Shown one piece after another: positions 44,894 to 54,103 of a stretch of 64,000 nucleotides of DNA; positions within the stretch are counted from its first letter, which is position 1; every line of letters starts with the position of its first letter. The notes under the pieces were generated by a model, which was given only the letters and a program-made list of their open reading frames with translations, was not told where the DNA came from and did no database searches. Made by a program: the position numbers and the translations under genes. Source of the stretch: JBBQZO01 sp038207625 (GTDB lineage Bacteria; Pseudomonadota; Gammaproteobacteria; Burkholderiales; Burkholderiaceae_D); the NCBI GenBank assembly GCA_038207625.1, contig JBBQZO010000007.1, forward strand, positions 1 through 64,000, written 5' to 3'.

Positions 44894-45834
44894 CGCTTTC
44901 ACGACAGGTGTACCTTAGCTATGCGCGCGGCGCACTCGCGCGGCTGGCTGGCATGCTGGCGCTGTGCGTGTGCGCGCATGGTGCGATGGCTGCCGACGCG
45001 CTGGTGCAGGACGGCATCGAGGTGCGACCGCTGTTTGCATTGCGCGGCCTGATCTCGGCGCAGGAATTCGACCAGCAGGCCGGCGCTCAGTACGCGTCGT
45101 TGTTGGCGCAGGCGCAGCAGAAAAATGCGCTGGCGCCCGAGAATAACGCCCAGTTGGCGCGCCTGCGGGCGATCGCCAAGCGCCTCATCCCGTTCGCCCA
45201 GCGCTGGAATCCGGCCGCCGCGCAGTGGCACTGGCAAGTCAACCTGCTCGGCTCGACCCAGGTCAACGCGTTCTGCATGCCCGGCGGGCGGATCGCGTTC
45301 TACACCGGCATTCTGAATAGTTTGAAACTGTCCGACGACGAAGTGGCCGCCGTGATGGGCCACGAAGTGGCGCACGCGCTGCGCGAGCATGGCCGTGAGC
45401 GCGCCGTGAAATCGGCCGGCGCCGCCTTGGGCGGCAGGCTGGCGGGGGAGTTACTCGGTGCGGGGCTGTCGGCCTATTTGGGCACCGACCCGCGCACCAC
45501 CACCGCGCTGACCGGCGCGGCAGCCAACGGCGTTGCCAAGCTGGCGGTGTTGAAGTTTTCGCGCGACGATGAGCGCGAAGCGGATTTGATCGGCCTGGAC
45601 CTGGCCGCGCGCGCCGGCTTCGATCCGCGCGCCGGCGTGGCGCTGTGGCAGAAGATGGGCGCACTGGGCAAGCAGCAGCCGCTGGCGCTGCTGTCGACCC
45701 ATCCGGGCGGCGTCGAGCGCATCACCCAGATTGAGAATCACATGGACGTGCTGCTGCCGCTGTACGCGCGCAGCAAGGGTGTGCGCGTCGAGGCGCTGGC
45801 GCCGTATCGCAGCGTGGCGCCGAGGGCGCAGTGA
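44890..45834 (+). CDS. M48-family metallopeptidase, exported
   Basis: A secreted or lipoprotein-like Zn peptidase of 314 aa. An N-terminal hydrophobic segment (LAGMLALCVCAHGAMAA) is followed by FCMPGGRIAFYTGIL, the zinc site HEVAHALREHGRE (HExxH) and the third ligand in EREADLIGLDLAARAGFD. This fits the BepA/LoiP group, which acts on outer-membrane proteins. It overlaps both neighbours by 4 nt. Confidence 0.92.
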   Translation: MTLSRQVYLSYARGALARLAGMLALCVCAHGAMAADALVQDGIEVRPLFALRGLISAQEFDQQAGAQYASLLAQAQQKNALAPENNAQLARLRAIAKRLIPFAQRWNPAAAQWHWQVNLLGSTQVNAFCMPGGRIAFYTGILNSLKLSDDEVAAVMGHEVAHALREHGRERAVKSAGAALGGRLAGELLGAGLSAYLGTDPRTTTALTGAAANGVAKLAVLKFSRDDEREADLIGLDLAARAGFDPRAGVALWQKMGALGKQQPLALLSTHPGGVERITQIENHMDVLLPLYARSKGVRVEALAPYRSVAPRAQ

Positions 45835-46748
45835 ACCGGCGCGGCATCCAGGCCCAGGCCAACGCATTTGTCCCGCTGCCGATCCGCGACGGGGTGGCGC
45901 CCAGCTACCTGTGGCTGCCCGACGGCGCGTGGCCGAACCTGCTCGCTTTTCTGGTCGTGCGCTTTCCCGACGTGAGCGCCGAATCGTGGCTGGCGCGCAT
46001 GGCGCGCTGTGAGGTGGTCAGCGGCGACGGCGCCGCGCTGGCGCCCGACAGCGCATTCCGGCGCCGCATGCGCATCTGGTACTACCGCGAGCTGGAGGCG
46101 GAAACGCCGATTCCATTCGACGAGCAGGTGCTGTTTCAAGACGAACATCTGGTGGTGGTCGACAAGCCGCACTTCCTGCCGATGATACCGACCGGGCGCT
46201 TCCTGCACGAGACGCTGCTGGTGCGCCTGAAGCACAAGCTGGCGCTGCCGCAGCTGACGCCGATCCACCGGCTCGACCGCGAAACGGCCGGCGTGGTGGT
46301 GTTTTCGCACAACGAAGCCAGTCGTGGCGCGTATCAGTCGTTGTTTCAAAAGCGCAGCGTGGAAAAGGTCTACGAGGCGCTGGCCGGGCCGATCGCCGGG
46401 CGCGCATTCCCCTTCGTGTACCGCAGCAGGATGGTCGACGGCACGCCGTTTTTCCGCATGCAGGAAGTGGCCGGCGAGCCCAATTCGGAAACCCTGGTCG
46501 AGGTGATCGAACAGCGCGCCGACGCGACGCTGTACCGGCTGCATCCGCACACGGGGCGCAAGCACCAGCTGCGCGTGCATATGGCCGCGCTGGGCGCGCC
46601 GATTCTGAATGACGCGTTCTATCCGGTCGCGCTGCCGTGCAAGGGCGACGACGTGTCGCGCCCGCTCAAGCTGCTGGCGCGCGCGATTTCCTTCCCCGAT
46701 CCGTACACCGGACTGACGCGCCGTTTTGAAAGCGCCCGTCAGCTGTAA
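45831..46748 (+). CDS. RluA-family pseudouridine synthase
   Basis: Modifies uridine in rRNA or tRNA. It has 305 aa; PIHRLDRETAGVVVF contains the catalytic Asp, and KVYEALAG and LHPHTGRKHQLRVHMA are typical. It resembles the RluA/RsuA-like group of unknown exact target. A GTG start overlaps the M48 gene. Only 12 nt separate its stop from the convergent xth stop. Confidence 0.93.
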   Translation: MNRRGIQAQANAFVPLPIRDGVAPSYLWLPDGAWPNLLAFLVVRFPDVSAESWLARMARCEVVSGDGAALAPDSAFRRRMRIWYYRELEAETPIPFDEQVLFQDEHLVVVDKPHFLPMIPTGRFLHETLLVRLKHKLALPQLTPIHRLDRETAGVVVFSHNEASRGAYQSLFQKRSVEKVYEALAGPIAGRAFPFVYRSRMVDGTPFFRMQEVAGEPNSETLVEVIEQRADATLYRLHPHTGRKHQLRVHMAALGAPILNDAFYPVALPCKGDDVSRPLKLLARAISFPDPYTGLTRRFESARQL

Positions 46749-46760
46749 GCGGGGCAGGGG

Positions 46761-47531
46761 TCAGAGCGAATAATCGATGGTCAACGGCGCGTGGTCGGAA
46801 AAACGCTCGTCCTTGTAGATCGACACTTGCTTTGCCTGTGCGGCGATGCCGGGCGTGGCGACGTGGTAATCGATGCGCCATCCGACGTTCTTGGCCCAGG
46901 CCTGGCCGCGGTTGCTCCACCAGGTGTACTGCTCGGGGCGCTTGTCGATGCCGCGATGGACGTCGACGAAACCGACTTCGTCGAACACGCGCGTCAACCA
47001 GGCGCGCTCCTCGGGCAGAAAGCCCGAGTTCTTCTTGTTGCCCTTCCAGTTCTTCAGGTCGATTTCCTGATGGGCGATGTTCCAGTCGCCGCAGATGACC
47101 ACTTCGCGTCCCTCGGCCCGCAGCGCCAGCAGGTGCGGCAGGAACAGATCCATGAAGCGGAACTTGGCTTCCTGGCGCTCGGGCGAGGACGAGCCGGACG
47201 GGCAGTACACCGAAATGATCGACAGATTGCCGAAATCGCAGCGCACATAACGCCCTTCGGCGTCGAATTCAAGGCTGCCGAAGCCGATGTGGACGGCGTC
47301 CGGCGCCACCTTGCTGTACACGCCGGTGCCCGAATAGCCTTTCTTCTCGGCGTAGTGGAAATGGCCGTGGTAGCCGTGCGGCGTGAGAAACTCGGGTGTC
47401 ATGTCCGGCTGCTGCGCTTTTAGCTCCTGCACGCAGACGAAGTCGGCCGCTTGCGCCGCCATCCACGTGAAAAAGCCTTTTTTGTGGGCGGAGCGCACCC
47501 CGTTGAGGTTGGCGGAAATGATTTTTGGCAT
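46761..47531 (-). CDS. xth: Exodeoxyribonuclease III
   Basis: AP endonuclease and 3'-5' exonuclease for base excision repair. It has 256 aa: MPKIISANLNGVRSA start, CVQELKAQ with the metal-binding Glu, CGDWNIAHQEIDLKNW, and RFSDHAPLTIDY with the catalytic His. The start at 47531 gives the standard N-terminus; the longer frame to 47765 lacks support. Divergent from pyrE over 100 nt. Confidence 0.96.
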   Translation of the reverse strand: MPKIISANLNGVRSAHKKGFFTWMAAQAADFVCVQELKAQQPDMTPEFLTPHGYHGHFHYAEKKGYSGTGVYSKVAPDAVHIGFGSLEFDAEGRYVRCDFGNLSIISVYCPSGSSSPERQEAKFRFMDLFLPHLLALRAEGREVVICGDWNIAHQEIDLKNWKGNKKNSGFLPEERAWLTRVFDEVGFVDVHRGIDKRPEQYTWWSNRGQAWAKNVGWRIDYHVATPGIAAQAKQVSIYKDERFSDHAPLTIDYSL

Positions 47532-47631
47532 AGGATGGGGAGTTCGGGAAAGGGGCGGATCTGCGCGCCGCGGGTGGCGCTGGCCGGGTCCACGGATTAA
47601 AATACGGGCACTTTTAAAAAATGAGGCTATC

Positions 47632-48303
47632 GTGAACAATTTGCGCCAACAGTTTATCGCGTTTTCCGTATCGGCGGGAGTGCTGCGCTTCGGCGACTTC
47701 ACGACCAAGGCCGGGCGCCAGTCGCCGTACTTCTTCAACGCCGGCCTGTTCCACGACGGCGCCACGCTGGCCCAGGTGGCGCAGTTCTACGCCCAGACCC
47801 TGCTCGATTCGGGCGTCGAGTTCGACATGCTGTTCGGGCCGGCCTACAAGGGCATCACGCTCGCGTCCGCGACCGCGGTGGCGCTGGCCGGCAAGGGGCG
47901 CAACACCTCGTTCGCGTTCAACCGCAAGGAAGCCAAGGACCACGGCGAGGGCGGCACCATCGTCGGCGCCAAACTGTCCGGACGGGTGGTGATCGTCGAC
48001 GACGTCATTTCGGCCGGCACCTCGGTGCGCGAATCGGTCGAGATGATACGCGCCGCCGGTGCCACCCCGTGCGCGGTGCTGATCGCGCTGGACCGGATGG
48101 AGCGCTCGGGCAAGGACGGCGCGCTGTCGGCCAGTTCTGCGGTGCAGGAAGTGGCGCTGGAATTTGGCATTCCGGTGATCTCGATCGGCAATCTGGACGA
48201 CCTGTTTGCCTATCTGTCGGGCGCCGGCGCCGATCCGCAACTGACGCAGTACAAGGCGGCGGTGGACGCCTACCGCACCCGCTACGGCGTGGCTCAGAGC
48301 TAG
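47632..48303 (+). CDS. pyrE: Orotate phosphoribosyltransferase
   Basis: Forms OMP from orotate and PRPP in pyrimidine synthesis. It has 223 aa: GRQSPYFFNAGLF, GPAYKGITLA, FNRKEAKDHGEGG and the PRPP motif VVIVDDVISAGTS. The GTG start at 47632 has GAGG 7 nt upstream. Upstream frame extension overlaps xth and is not used. Confidence 0.96.
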   Translation: MNNLRQQFIAFSVSAGVLRFGDFTTKAGRQSPYFFNAGLFHDGATLAQVAQFYAQTLLDSGVEFDMLFGPAYKGITLASATAVALAGKGRNTSFAFNRKEAKDHGEGGTIVGAKLSGRVVIVDDVISAGTSVRESVEMIRAAGATPCAVLIALDRMERSGKDGALSASSAVQEVALEFGIPVISIGNLDDLFAYLSGAGADPQLTQYKAAVDAYRTRYGVAQS

Positions 48304-48331
48304 CCGAACGGCCCTCGGTGGGCGCTGGGAC

Positions 48332-48363
48332 GCAAAAAAGGGACGCTACGGCGTCCCTTTTGC
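48332..48363. terminator. Bidirectional terminator after pyrE
   Basis: GCAAAAAAGGGACGC and GCGTCCCTTTTGC form a stem around TACG, with A-run and T-run flanks. It lies between pyrE and the convergent PEP-CTERM gene. Confidence 0.88.
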
Positions 48364-48394
48364 ATTTCGGCGCGGCCTCGCGCGCACTGTTGCG

Positions 48395-48976
48395 TCAGGC
48401 GCTCTTGCGGCGCTGCATCGCCAGCAGGCCCAGGCCGGCCACCAGCAGCGCATACGCTTCTGGTTCCGGTACGGCGGTGATCGACGTGACCTGCATCTGG
48501 GCCCCGGCGGTGTCCCCCGAAAAGATCGTAAATGGACCGCCATAGGCCGGAATGCCGCTCGCCGGGTCGCGGCCGCGCATGGCGAAGTCGCCACCGTTGC
48601 CGTCTGGCGTGCCGAAGGTGGCGCCGTTGCTCATCACCTGTCCGATCAGTTCCTGCCCCATATCGAGCGCGTAGGGCACCTCGAGTGACACCGAGGCAAA
48701 TTGATCTGCGCCGAAGGTGGTGGCGGTAGCGCCGTTAACGACCATGCTCAACTGACCCAGCAAGGGACTGTCCGGCGTCAGGTAGAGCTGGCCGTCATTG
48801 CTGAAATAGGATGAATCGAACATGAACACCGCATCGGCGGTGTAAGCGTTCTGGTAGGCGGCGCCGCTCCAGTGTATGTACAGGGTGGTCCAGTCCGCCA
48901 ACGCGGCAGGGCTTGCGCCCGCGGTCGCTGCGACCACGCCGGCGACGGCAAGTTTTCTCATCAGTGGCTTCAACAT
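48395..48976 (-). CDS. PEP-CTERM sorting-domain protein
   Basis: A secreted protein of 193 aa: signal peptide (LAVAGVVAATAGASPAALA), a beta-rich middle, and the PEP-CTERM signal VPEPEAYALLVAGLGLLAMQRRKSA split as VPEP, a hydrophobic helix and an RRK end. Such proteins are processed by exosortase and are linked to exopolysaccharide. No exosortase lies in the window. The start at 48976 has GGGATG upstream; ATG at 48982 is an alternative. Confidence 0.9.
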   Translation of the reverse strand: MLKPLMRKLAVAGVVAATAGASPAALADWTTLYIHWSGAAYQNAYTADAVFMFDSSYFSNDGQLYLTPDSPLLGQLSMVVNGATATTFGADQFASVSLEVPYALDMGQELIGQVMSNGATFGTPDGNGGDFAMRGRDPASGIPAYGGPFTIFSGDTAGAQMQVTSITAVPEPEAYALLVAGLGLLAMQRRKSA

Positions 48977-49089
48977 GATCATCCCAGACGTAAAGTTGGT
49001 TTTCAAAAATACAATATAGCACAAGCGATTTTAAAGAAAAGCAATTTTGATAAGGGTGTTGCGCAGCGCGATGCGGTGTTTCACAAAAG

Positions 49090-49127
49090 AAAAAACGGCG
49101 ACCGCTGCCTGTTTGCAACGGTCGCCG
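49090..49127 (-). terminator. Terminator of gatB
   Basis: On the minus strand CGGCGACCG pairs with CGGTCGCCG and is followed by six or more T residues. It lies 7 nt beyond the gatB stop. Confidence 0.88.
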
Positions 49128-49134
49128 GGCGGGC

Positions 49135-50595
49135 TTAGCCGGCCAGTTTCTGCTTGAGCAGTTCAGTCAGTTGGGCCGGGTTGGCCTTGCCTTTGGACGC
49201 CTTCATGGCTTGGCCGATCAGCGCGTTGATGGCCGCTTCCTTGCCGGCGCGATATTGCTCAACCGACTTTTCGTTCGCTGCCAGCACTTGATCGACGATC
49301 GCCTCCAGCGCGCCGCTGTCGGAAATCTGGCGCAGGCCTTTTTGGTCGATGATCGCATCGGCCAGATTGTCGTCGCTCGATTTGGCTTCCCACATCGCGG
49401 CGAACACTTCCTTGGCGATCTTGTTGGAGATGGTGGCGTCGGCGATGCGCGCGATCAGCAGCGCCAGTTGGGCCGGCGCCACGGGGGCGGCGCCGATGTC
49501 GACGTTTTCGCGGTTCAGCGTCGAGGCGACGTCGCCCATCAGCCAGTTGGCGACGGTTTTCGCGTGTTCCTTGCCCGTCTTGGCGACCACCGCTTCAAAA
49601 TACGCGGCCATCGCTTGCGAGGACGTCAGGATCAGGCCGTCGTAGTCGGACAGCGCGTAGTCGCTGGCAAAGCGCGCCCGCATAGCGTCCGGCAACTCCG
49701 GCATGCTGGCCTTGACGCGCGCGATCCACTCGTCGGAAATGACCAGCGGCGGCAAGTCAGGGTCGGGGAAGTAGCGGTAGTCCTGCGCGTCTTCCTTGCT
49801 GCGCATCGAGCGCGTTTCCTTGCGATCGGGATCCCACAGGCGCGTTGCCTGCTGGACCTTGCCGCCGTCTTCGATCAGCTCGATCTGGCGCCGCACTTCG
49901 TAGTGCACTGCTTCTTCGATGAAGCGGAACGAGTTCAGGTTCTTGATCTCGCAGCGGGTGCCGAATTCCTTCTGACCGAACGGACGCACCGAGACGTTGA
50001 CGTCGCAGCGAAACGAGCCTTCCTGCATGTTGCCGTCGCACACACCCAGCCATACCACCAGCGAGTGCAGCGCCTTGGCGTAGGCGACGGCTTCAGCGGC
50101 GCTGCGCATTTCCGGCTCGCTGACGATTTCCAGCAGCGGCGTGCCGCAGCGGTTCAGGTCGATCCCCGTCATGCCCTGATAGTCCTCGTGCAGCGACTTG
50201 CCGGCGTCCTCTTCCAGATGGGCGCGCGTCAGGTTGACGGTTTTGGTTTCAAACTTGCCGTCCTTCTCGAAACCGAACGTGAGCTGCCCGCCGATGACGA
50301 CCGGGTCCTCAAACTGGCTGATCTGGTAACCCTTCGGTGAATCCGGATAGAAATAGTTCTTGCGCGCGAAAATCGAGGTCGGGGCGATTTTCGCACCGAC
50401 GGCCAGGCCGAGCGTGATGGCGCGCTCGACGGCGGCCTTGTTCATCACCGGCAACACGCCGGGCAGGGCCAGGTCGACCGGGCTGGCCTGGGTATTCGGC
50501 TCGGCGCCGAAGGCGATCGAACTGCCGCTGAAAATTTTGGACTTGGTCGTGAGTTGCACGTGGTTCTCAAGACCGATGACGACTTCCCATTGCAT
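49135..50595 (-). CDS. gatB: Asp-tRNA(Asn)/Glu-tRNA(Gln) amidotransferase subunit B
   Basis: Kinase and tRNA-binding subunit of GatCAB, which converts mis-acylated Glu-tRNA(Gln) and Asp-tRNA(Asn). It has 486 aa: WEVVIGLENHVQLTT, YPDSPKGYQISQFE, LEEDAGKSLH, EIKNLNSFRF and a C-terminal YqeY-like tail (about 340-486). The start at 50595 matches the family; an ATG at 50625 would add 10 residues. A repeat block lies between it and gatA. Confidence 0.97.
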   Translation of the reverse strand: MQWEVVIGLENHVQLTTKSKIFSGSSIAFGAEPNTQASPVDLALPGVLPVMNKAAVERAITLGLAVGAKIAPTSIFARKNYFYPDSPKGYQISQFEDPVVIGGQLTFGFEKDGKFETKTVNLTRAHLEEDAGKSLHEDYQGMTGIDLNRCGTPLLEIVSEPEMRSAAEAVAYAKALHSLVVWLGVCDGNMQEGSFRCDVNVSVRPFGQKEFGTRCEIKNLNSFRFIEEAVHYEVRRQIELIEDGGKVQQATRLWDPDRKETRSMRSKEDAQDYRYFPDPDLPPLVISDEWIARVKASMPELPDAMRARFASDYALSDYDGLILTSSQAMAAYFEAVVAKTGKEHAKTVANWLMGDVASTLNRENVDIGAAPVAPAQLALLIARIADATISNKIAKEVFAAMWEAKSSDDNLADAIIDQKGLRQISDSGALEAIVDQVLAANEKSVEQYRAGKEAAINALIGQAMKASKGKANPAQLTELLKQKLAG

Positions 50596-50670
50596 ACGTT
50601 TCTCGATATAAAAAATGTGGTTCATTGCTGCGCGCTGGGCGCAATCCGGATCCGTGTCGAAGCAAAACTT

Positions 50671-50770
50671 GCGAATTAATTCGACTCTGACCCTATTTAT
50701 TTTTCAGTGTCGAAGGAAATGTTCTCAACAATTCGACTCTGACCCTCTATTTCGACCCTCTATTTCGCAA
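50671..50770. repeat. Repeat block with two copies of the 16-bp motif between gatA and gatB
   Basis: AATTCGACTCTGACCC occurs at 50678-50693 and 50730-50745, the reverse complement of GGGTCAGAGTCGAATT. A truncated third copy (TCGACCCTCTATTTCGC) ends at the gatA stop. The same family fills the paaA-paaB gap. Confidence 0.82.
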
Positions 50771-52255
50771 CTAGTTGCCGGCGGGGCTGAGCGTGTGCCA
50801 GTTGGTCGCCTGCTGGTACTGGTGGGCGATGCCCAGCAGTTTCGCTTCGGCGAAATAGTTGCCGATGATTTGCAGGCCGACCGGGCGCTTGGCGTTCTTC
50901 TCGCCTTGGCCGAAGCCGCACGGGATCGACATGCCGGGCAGGCCGGCCAGGCTGGTCGACAGCGTGTAGATATCGGCCAGGTAGTTCGCCACCGGGTCGT
51001 CGGTCTTGTCGCCCAGGTCCCAGGCCACCGTCGGGGCCACCGGGCCCATGATGACGTCGCACACGCTGTTCGGGCCCGACAGGGCAGCCTGGAAGTCGTC
51101 GGCGATCAGGCGGCGGATCTTTTGCGCTTGCAGGTAGTAGGCGTCGTAGTAGCCGTGGCACAGCACGTAGGTGCCGACCATGATGCGCCGCTGCACTTCG
51201 GGGCCGAAGCCTTGCGCGCGGGTTTTCTTGTACATGTCCTGCAGGTCTTTGTACTCGGGCGCGCGGTAGCCGTAGCGCACGCCGTCAAAGCGCGACAGGT
51301 TCGACGACGCTTCGGCCGGGGCGATGATGTAGTACACGGGAATCGACAGGCTGGTTTTTGGCAGCGAAATGTCGACCAGCGTGGCGCCCATTTTCACGAA
51401 TTCGCCCAATGCGGCGCGCACCGCCTGCTCGACATCAACGGCCAGGCCTTCGCCGAAATATTCGCGTGGCACGCCGATGCGCAGGCCGGCCAGCGGCGTG
51501 TTCAGCTCGCGTGTAAAGTCCTCTTTGATGCCGCCTTGTTCGGGCGTCAAGCTGGTCGAATCGCGTTCGTCGAAACCCACCATTTCGGACAGCAGCAGCG
51601 CGCAGTCTTCGGCCGTGCGCGCGATCGGGCCGCCCTGGTCGAGCGAGGAGGCGAACGCGATCATGCCAAAGCGCGATACCCGCCCGTAGGTGGGCTTGAT
51701 GCCGGTGACGCCGCAAAACGAGGCCGGCTGGCGGATCGAGCCGCCCGTGTCGGTGGCGGTGGCCGCCGGCGCCAGGCCGGCGGCGATCGCCGCGGCCGAA
51801 CCGCCCGACGAGCCGCCCGGCACGGCCAGCGTGTCCCACGGATTCTTGACGGCGCCGAAGGCCGAGTTTTCGTTCGACGAGCCCATCGCAAATTCGTCGC
51901 AATTGAGTTTGCCCAGCGTGACCATGCCGGCCGCCTTGAACTTGTCGACCACGGTGGCGTTGAACGGGCTGGTGTAATTGCCCAGCATCTTCGAGCCGGC
52001 CGTCGAGCGCCAGCCCTGGGTGACGAAAATGTCCTTGTGCGCGATCGGGATGCCGGTCAGCGGCGTGGCCGTGCCGTCGGCCAGGCGCGCGTCGGCCGCG
52101 CCAGCTTCAGCCAGGCTGAGCGCACGGTCCACGTGCAGGAAGGCGTTCAGCTCGCTCGCGTCGATGCGGTCGAGGAAGTGGGTGCACAGTTCGGTGGCAG
52201 AAACCTGTTTGCTGTGCAGCAGAGTCGACAGTTCTTTAATGGTTTTGGTATGCAT
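50771..52255 (-). CDS. gatA: Asp-tRNA(Asn)/Glu-tRNA(Gln) amidotransferase subunit A
   Basis: Amidase subunit that frees ammonia from glutamine. It has 494 aa with the amidase-signature catalytic triad: Lys in IAHKDIFV, cis-Ser in GGSSGGSAAA and the nucleophile Ser in TDTGGSIRQPASFCG. Gene order on the minus strand is gatC-gatA-gatB. A repeat block abuts its stop. Confidence 0.97.
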   Translation of the reverse strand: MHTKTIKELSTLLHSKQVSATELCTHFLDRIDASELNAFLHVDRALSLAEAGAADARLADGTATPLTGIPIAHKDIFVTQGWRSTAGSKMLGNYTSPFNATVVDKFKAAGMVTLGKLNCDEFAMGSSNENSAFGAVKNPWDTLAVPGGSSGGSAAAIAAGLAPAATATDTGGSIRQPASFCGVTGIKPTYGRVSRFGMIAFASSLDQGGPIARTAEDCALLLSEMVGFDERDSTSLTPEQGGIKEDFTRELNTPLAGLRIGVPREYFGEGLAVDVEQAVRAALGEFVKMGATLVDISLPKTSLSIPVYYIIAPAEASSNLSRFDGVRYGYRAPEYKDLQDMYKKTRAQGFGPEVQRRIMVGTYVLCHGYYDAYYLQAQKIRRLIADDFQAALSGPNSVCDVIMGPVAPTVAWDLGDKTDDPVANYLADIYTLSTSLAGLPGMSIPCGFGQGEKNAKRPVGLQIIGNYFAEAKLLGIAHQYQQATNWHTLSPAGN

Positions 52256-52358
52256 GGCTTCTATTTATTTGGATTCGGTCGGGCCGGCTTGGCCCCGGCG
52301 GCGTGCGCGGCGAACGGCGCGGCGCGCGTGGCGCACATCGCGCGCGCTGGCAGGCTGA

Positions 52359-52661
52359 CTATTCGATCACTTGCGGCACCAGGTACAGGCCGTCCTGGGT
52401 GGCCGGGGCCACCGCCTGGTAATCAAGACGCCGGTTCGTTTCCGTCACGACGTCCTCGCGCAGGCGCAGCGACAGGTGGTCCATGATGGCCGCCAGCGGT
52501 TGCGACAAGGGTGCAACGCCCGTCGTGTCGACCGCCTGCATCTGCTCGGCGAGCGCGAAAATACCATTTAACTGGCTCAGCGCGACGGCGGCGTGCGCCT
52601 CGTCCATGTCGAGTTGCGCCAGGTGGGCGATGCGGGTTACGTCTGAAAGTGTCAGGGACAT
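52359..52661 (-). CDS. gatC: Asp-tRNA(Asn)/Glu-tRNA(Gln) amidotransferase subunit C
   Basis: Small subunit (100 aa) that stabilises GatA and GatB. TLSDVTRIAHLAQLDMDE, FALAEQMQAVDTTGVAPL and LREDVVTE are typical. First gene of gatCAB, divergent from mreB. Confidence 0.95.
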   Translation of the reverse strand: MSLTLSDVTRIAHLAQLDMDEAHAAVALSQLNGIFALAEQMQAVDTTGVAPLSQPLAAIMDHLSLRLREDVVTETNRRLDYQAVAPATQDGLYLVPQVIE

Positions 52662-52961
52662 GGCTAGGTGGCGCGGAGCGAACCGCGCGAAATGTTAAGT
52701 GGCTGATGGTGAAACATGGACAATGCGCGCGAGGGTCGACGAATTGCTGGTCGATGCCGCCCGTTTTGCCGGGCGGGGCCCTGCGCATTTGAACGCTTTT
52801 TCAATAAAATGCAATCAAATTATAAGGTAGAATGGCGGGTTAATGCGATGCCGGCGCCGCTATCGGGCTGCCGCAGCATAAAAAACACCGCGTCCGCGCC
52901 TTCTGGCGCGCGCTTGAACCCTAATAAATGCTTTGCGCACCGGTTGCGCTTCAGGACACAC
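52662..52961. promoter_or_regulatory. Divergent control region of gatCAB and mreB
   Basis: No gene is recognised in this 300-nt stretch. An AT-rich patch around 52790-52835 (TTCAATAAAATGCAATCAAATTATAAGG region) with TAGAAT at 52828-52833 is the likeliest place for the mreB promoter; a convincing -35 is not evident. Frames that extend mreB upstream into this region lack family likeness. Confidence 0.4.
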
Positions 52962-54005
52962 ATGTTTGGTTTTTTACGCAGCTATTTTTCGAATGATCTT
53001 GCAATCGACTTGGGTACGGCCAACACACTGATCTATGTACGCGGTTTGGGCATCGTGCTCGACGAGCCTTCGGTGGTGGCGATTCGCCAGGAAGGCGGCC
53101 CGAACGGCAAGAAAACCATCCAGGCGGTCGGCAAGGAAGCCAAGCAGATGCTGGGCAAGGTACCCGGCAATATCGAGGCGATTCGCCCGATGAAAGACGG
53201 CGTGATCGCCGACTTCACCGTCACCGAACAGATGCTCAAGCAGTTCATCCGCATGGTGCACGACTCGAAATTTTTCCGCCCTTCGCCGCGCATCATCATT
53301 TGCGTGCCGTGCGGTTCGACCCAGGTCGAGCGCCGTGCGATTCGCGAATCGGCGCTGGGCGCCGGCGCTTCCCAGGTGTACCTGATCGAAGAGCCGATGG
53401 CCGCCGCCATCGGGGCCGGCCTGCCGGTGTCCGAAGCGACCGGTTCGATGGTGGTCGACATCGGTGGCGGCACCACCGAGGTGGGCATCATCTCGCTGGG
53501 CGGCATGGTCTACAAAGGTTCGGTGCGCGTGGGCGGCGACAAATTCGACGAAGCCATCGTCAACTACATCCGCCGCAATTACGGCATGCTGATCGGCGAA
53601 CAAACCGCCGAGGCGATCAAGAAGGCCATCGGTTCGGCCTTCCCCGGCTCGGAAGTGAAAGAGATGGAAGTGAAGGGACGCAATCTGTCCGAGGGCATTC
53701 CCCGTTCGTTCACCATTTCCAGCAACGAAATCCTGGAAGCGCTGACCGACCCGCTCAACAACATCGTCTCGGCCGTGAAGAACGCGCTCGAGCAAACCCC
53801 GCCGGAACTGGGCGCGGACATCGCCGAAAAAGGCATGATGCTCACCGGTGGCGGCGCGCTGCTGCGCGACCTGGATCGTTTGCTGATGGAAGAGACGGGC
53901 CTGCCGGTGCTGGTGGCCGAAGATCCGCTCACCTGCGTGGTGCGCGGCTCGGGCATGGCGCTCGAACGGATGGACAAGCTCGGTTCGATCTTCTCGTACG
54001 AATAA
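52962..54005 (+). CDS. mreB: Rod shape-determining protein MreB
   Basis: Bacterial actin homologue that guides lateral cell-wall growth. It has 347 aa: SNDLAIDLGTANTLIYV (phosphate 1), VVDIGGGTTEVGII (phosphate 2) and the adenosine loop LTGGGALLRDLD. The N-terminal FGFLRSYFS is the membrane-binding amphipathic helix. The start at 52962 has AGGA upstream. First gene of mreBCD-mrdA-rodA-rlpA. Confidence 0.98.
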   Translation: MFGFLRSYFSNDLAIDLGTANTLIYVRGLGIVLDEPSVVAIRQEGGPNGKKTIQAVGKEAKQMLGKVPGNIEAIRPMKDGVIADFTVTEQMLKQFIRMVHDSKFFRPSPRIIICVPCGSTQVERRAIRESALGAGASQVYLIEEPMAAAIGAGLPVSEATGSMVVDIGGGTTEVGIISLGGMVYKGSVRVGGDKFDEAIVNYIRRNYGMLIGEQTAEAIKKAIGSAFPGSEVKEMEVKGRNLSEGIPRSFTISSNEILEALTDPLNNIVSAVKNALEQTPPELGADIAEKGMMLTGGGALLRDLDRLLMEETGLPVLVAEDPLTCVVRGSGMALERMDKLGSIFSYE

Positions 54006-54103
54006 GCCTGTTGCGCGGACTTCGGTGCGCGCAACGGATGTCTGACTGACTTTTTCCGCCGACGCGGCGCCGGGCGCCGCGTGCGCCGTCTCTATTGGAA
54101 GTC

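Noticed and set aside
46754..46768. GGGGTCAGAGCGAA resembling the repeat motif at the xth end
   Set aside because: It is largely the reverse complement of the xth stop and last codons, with only nine bases shared with the motif. Probably chance.
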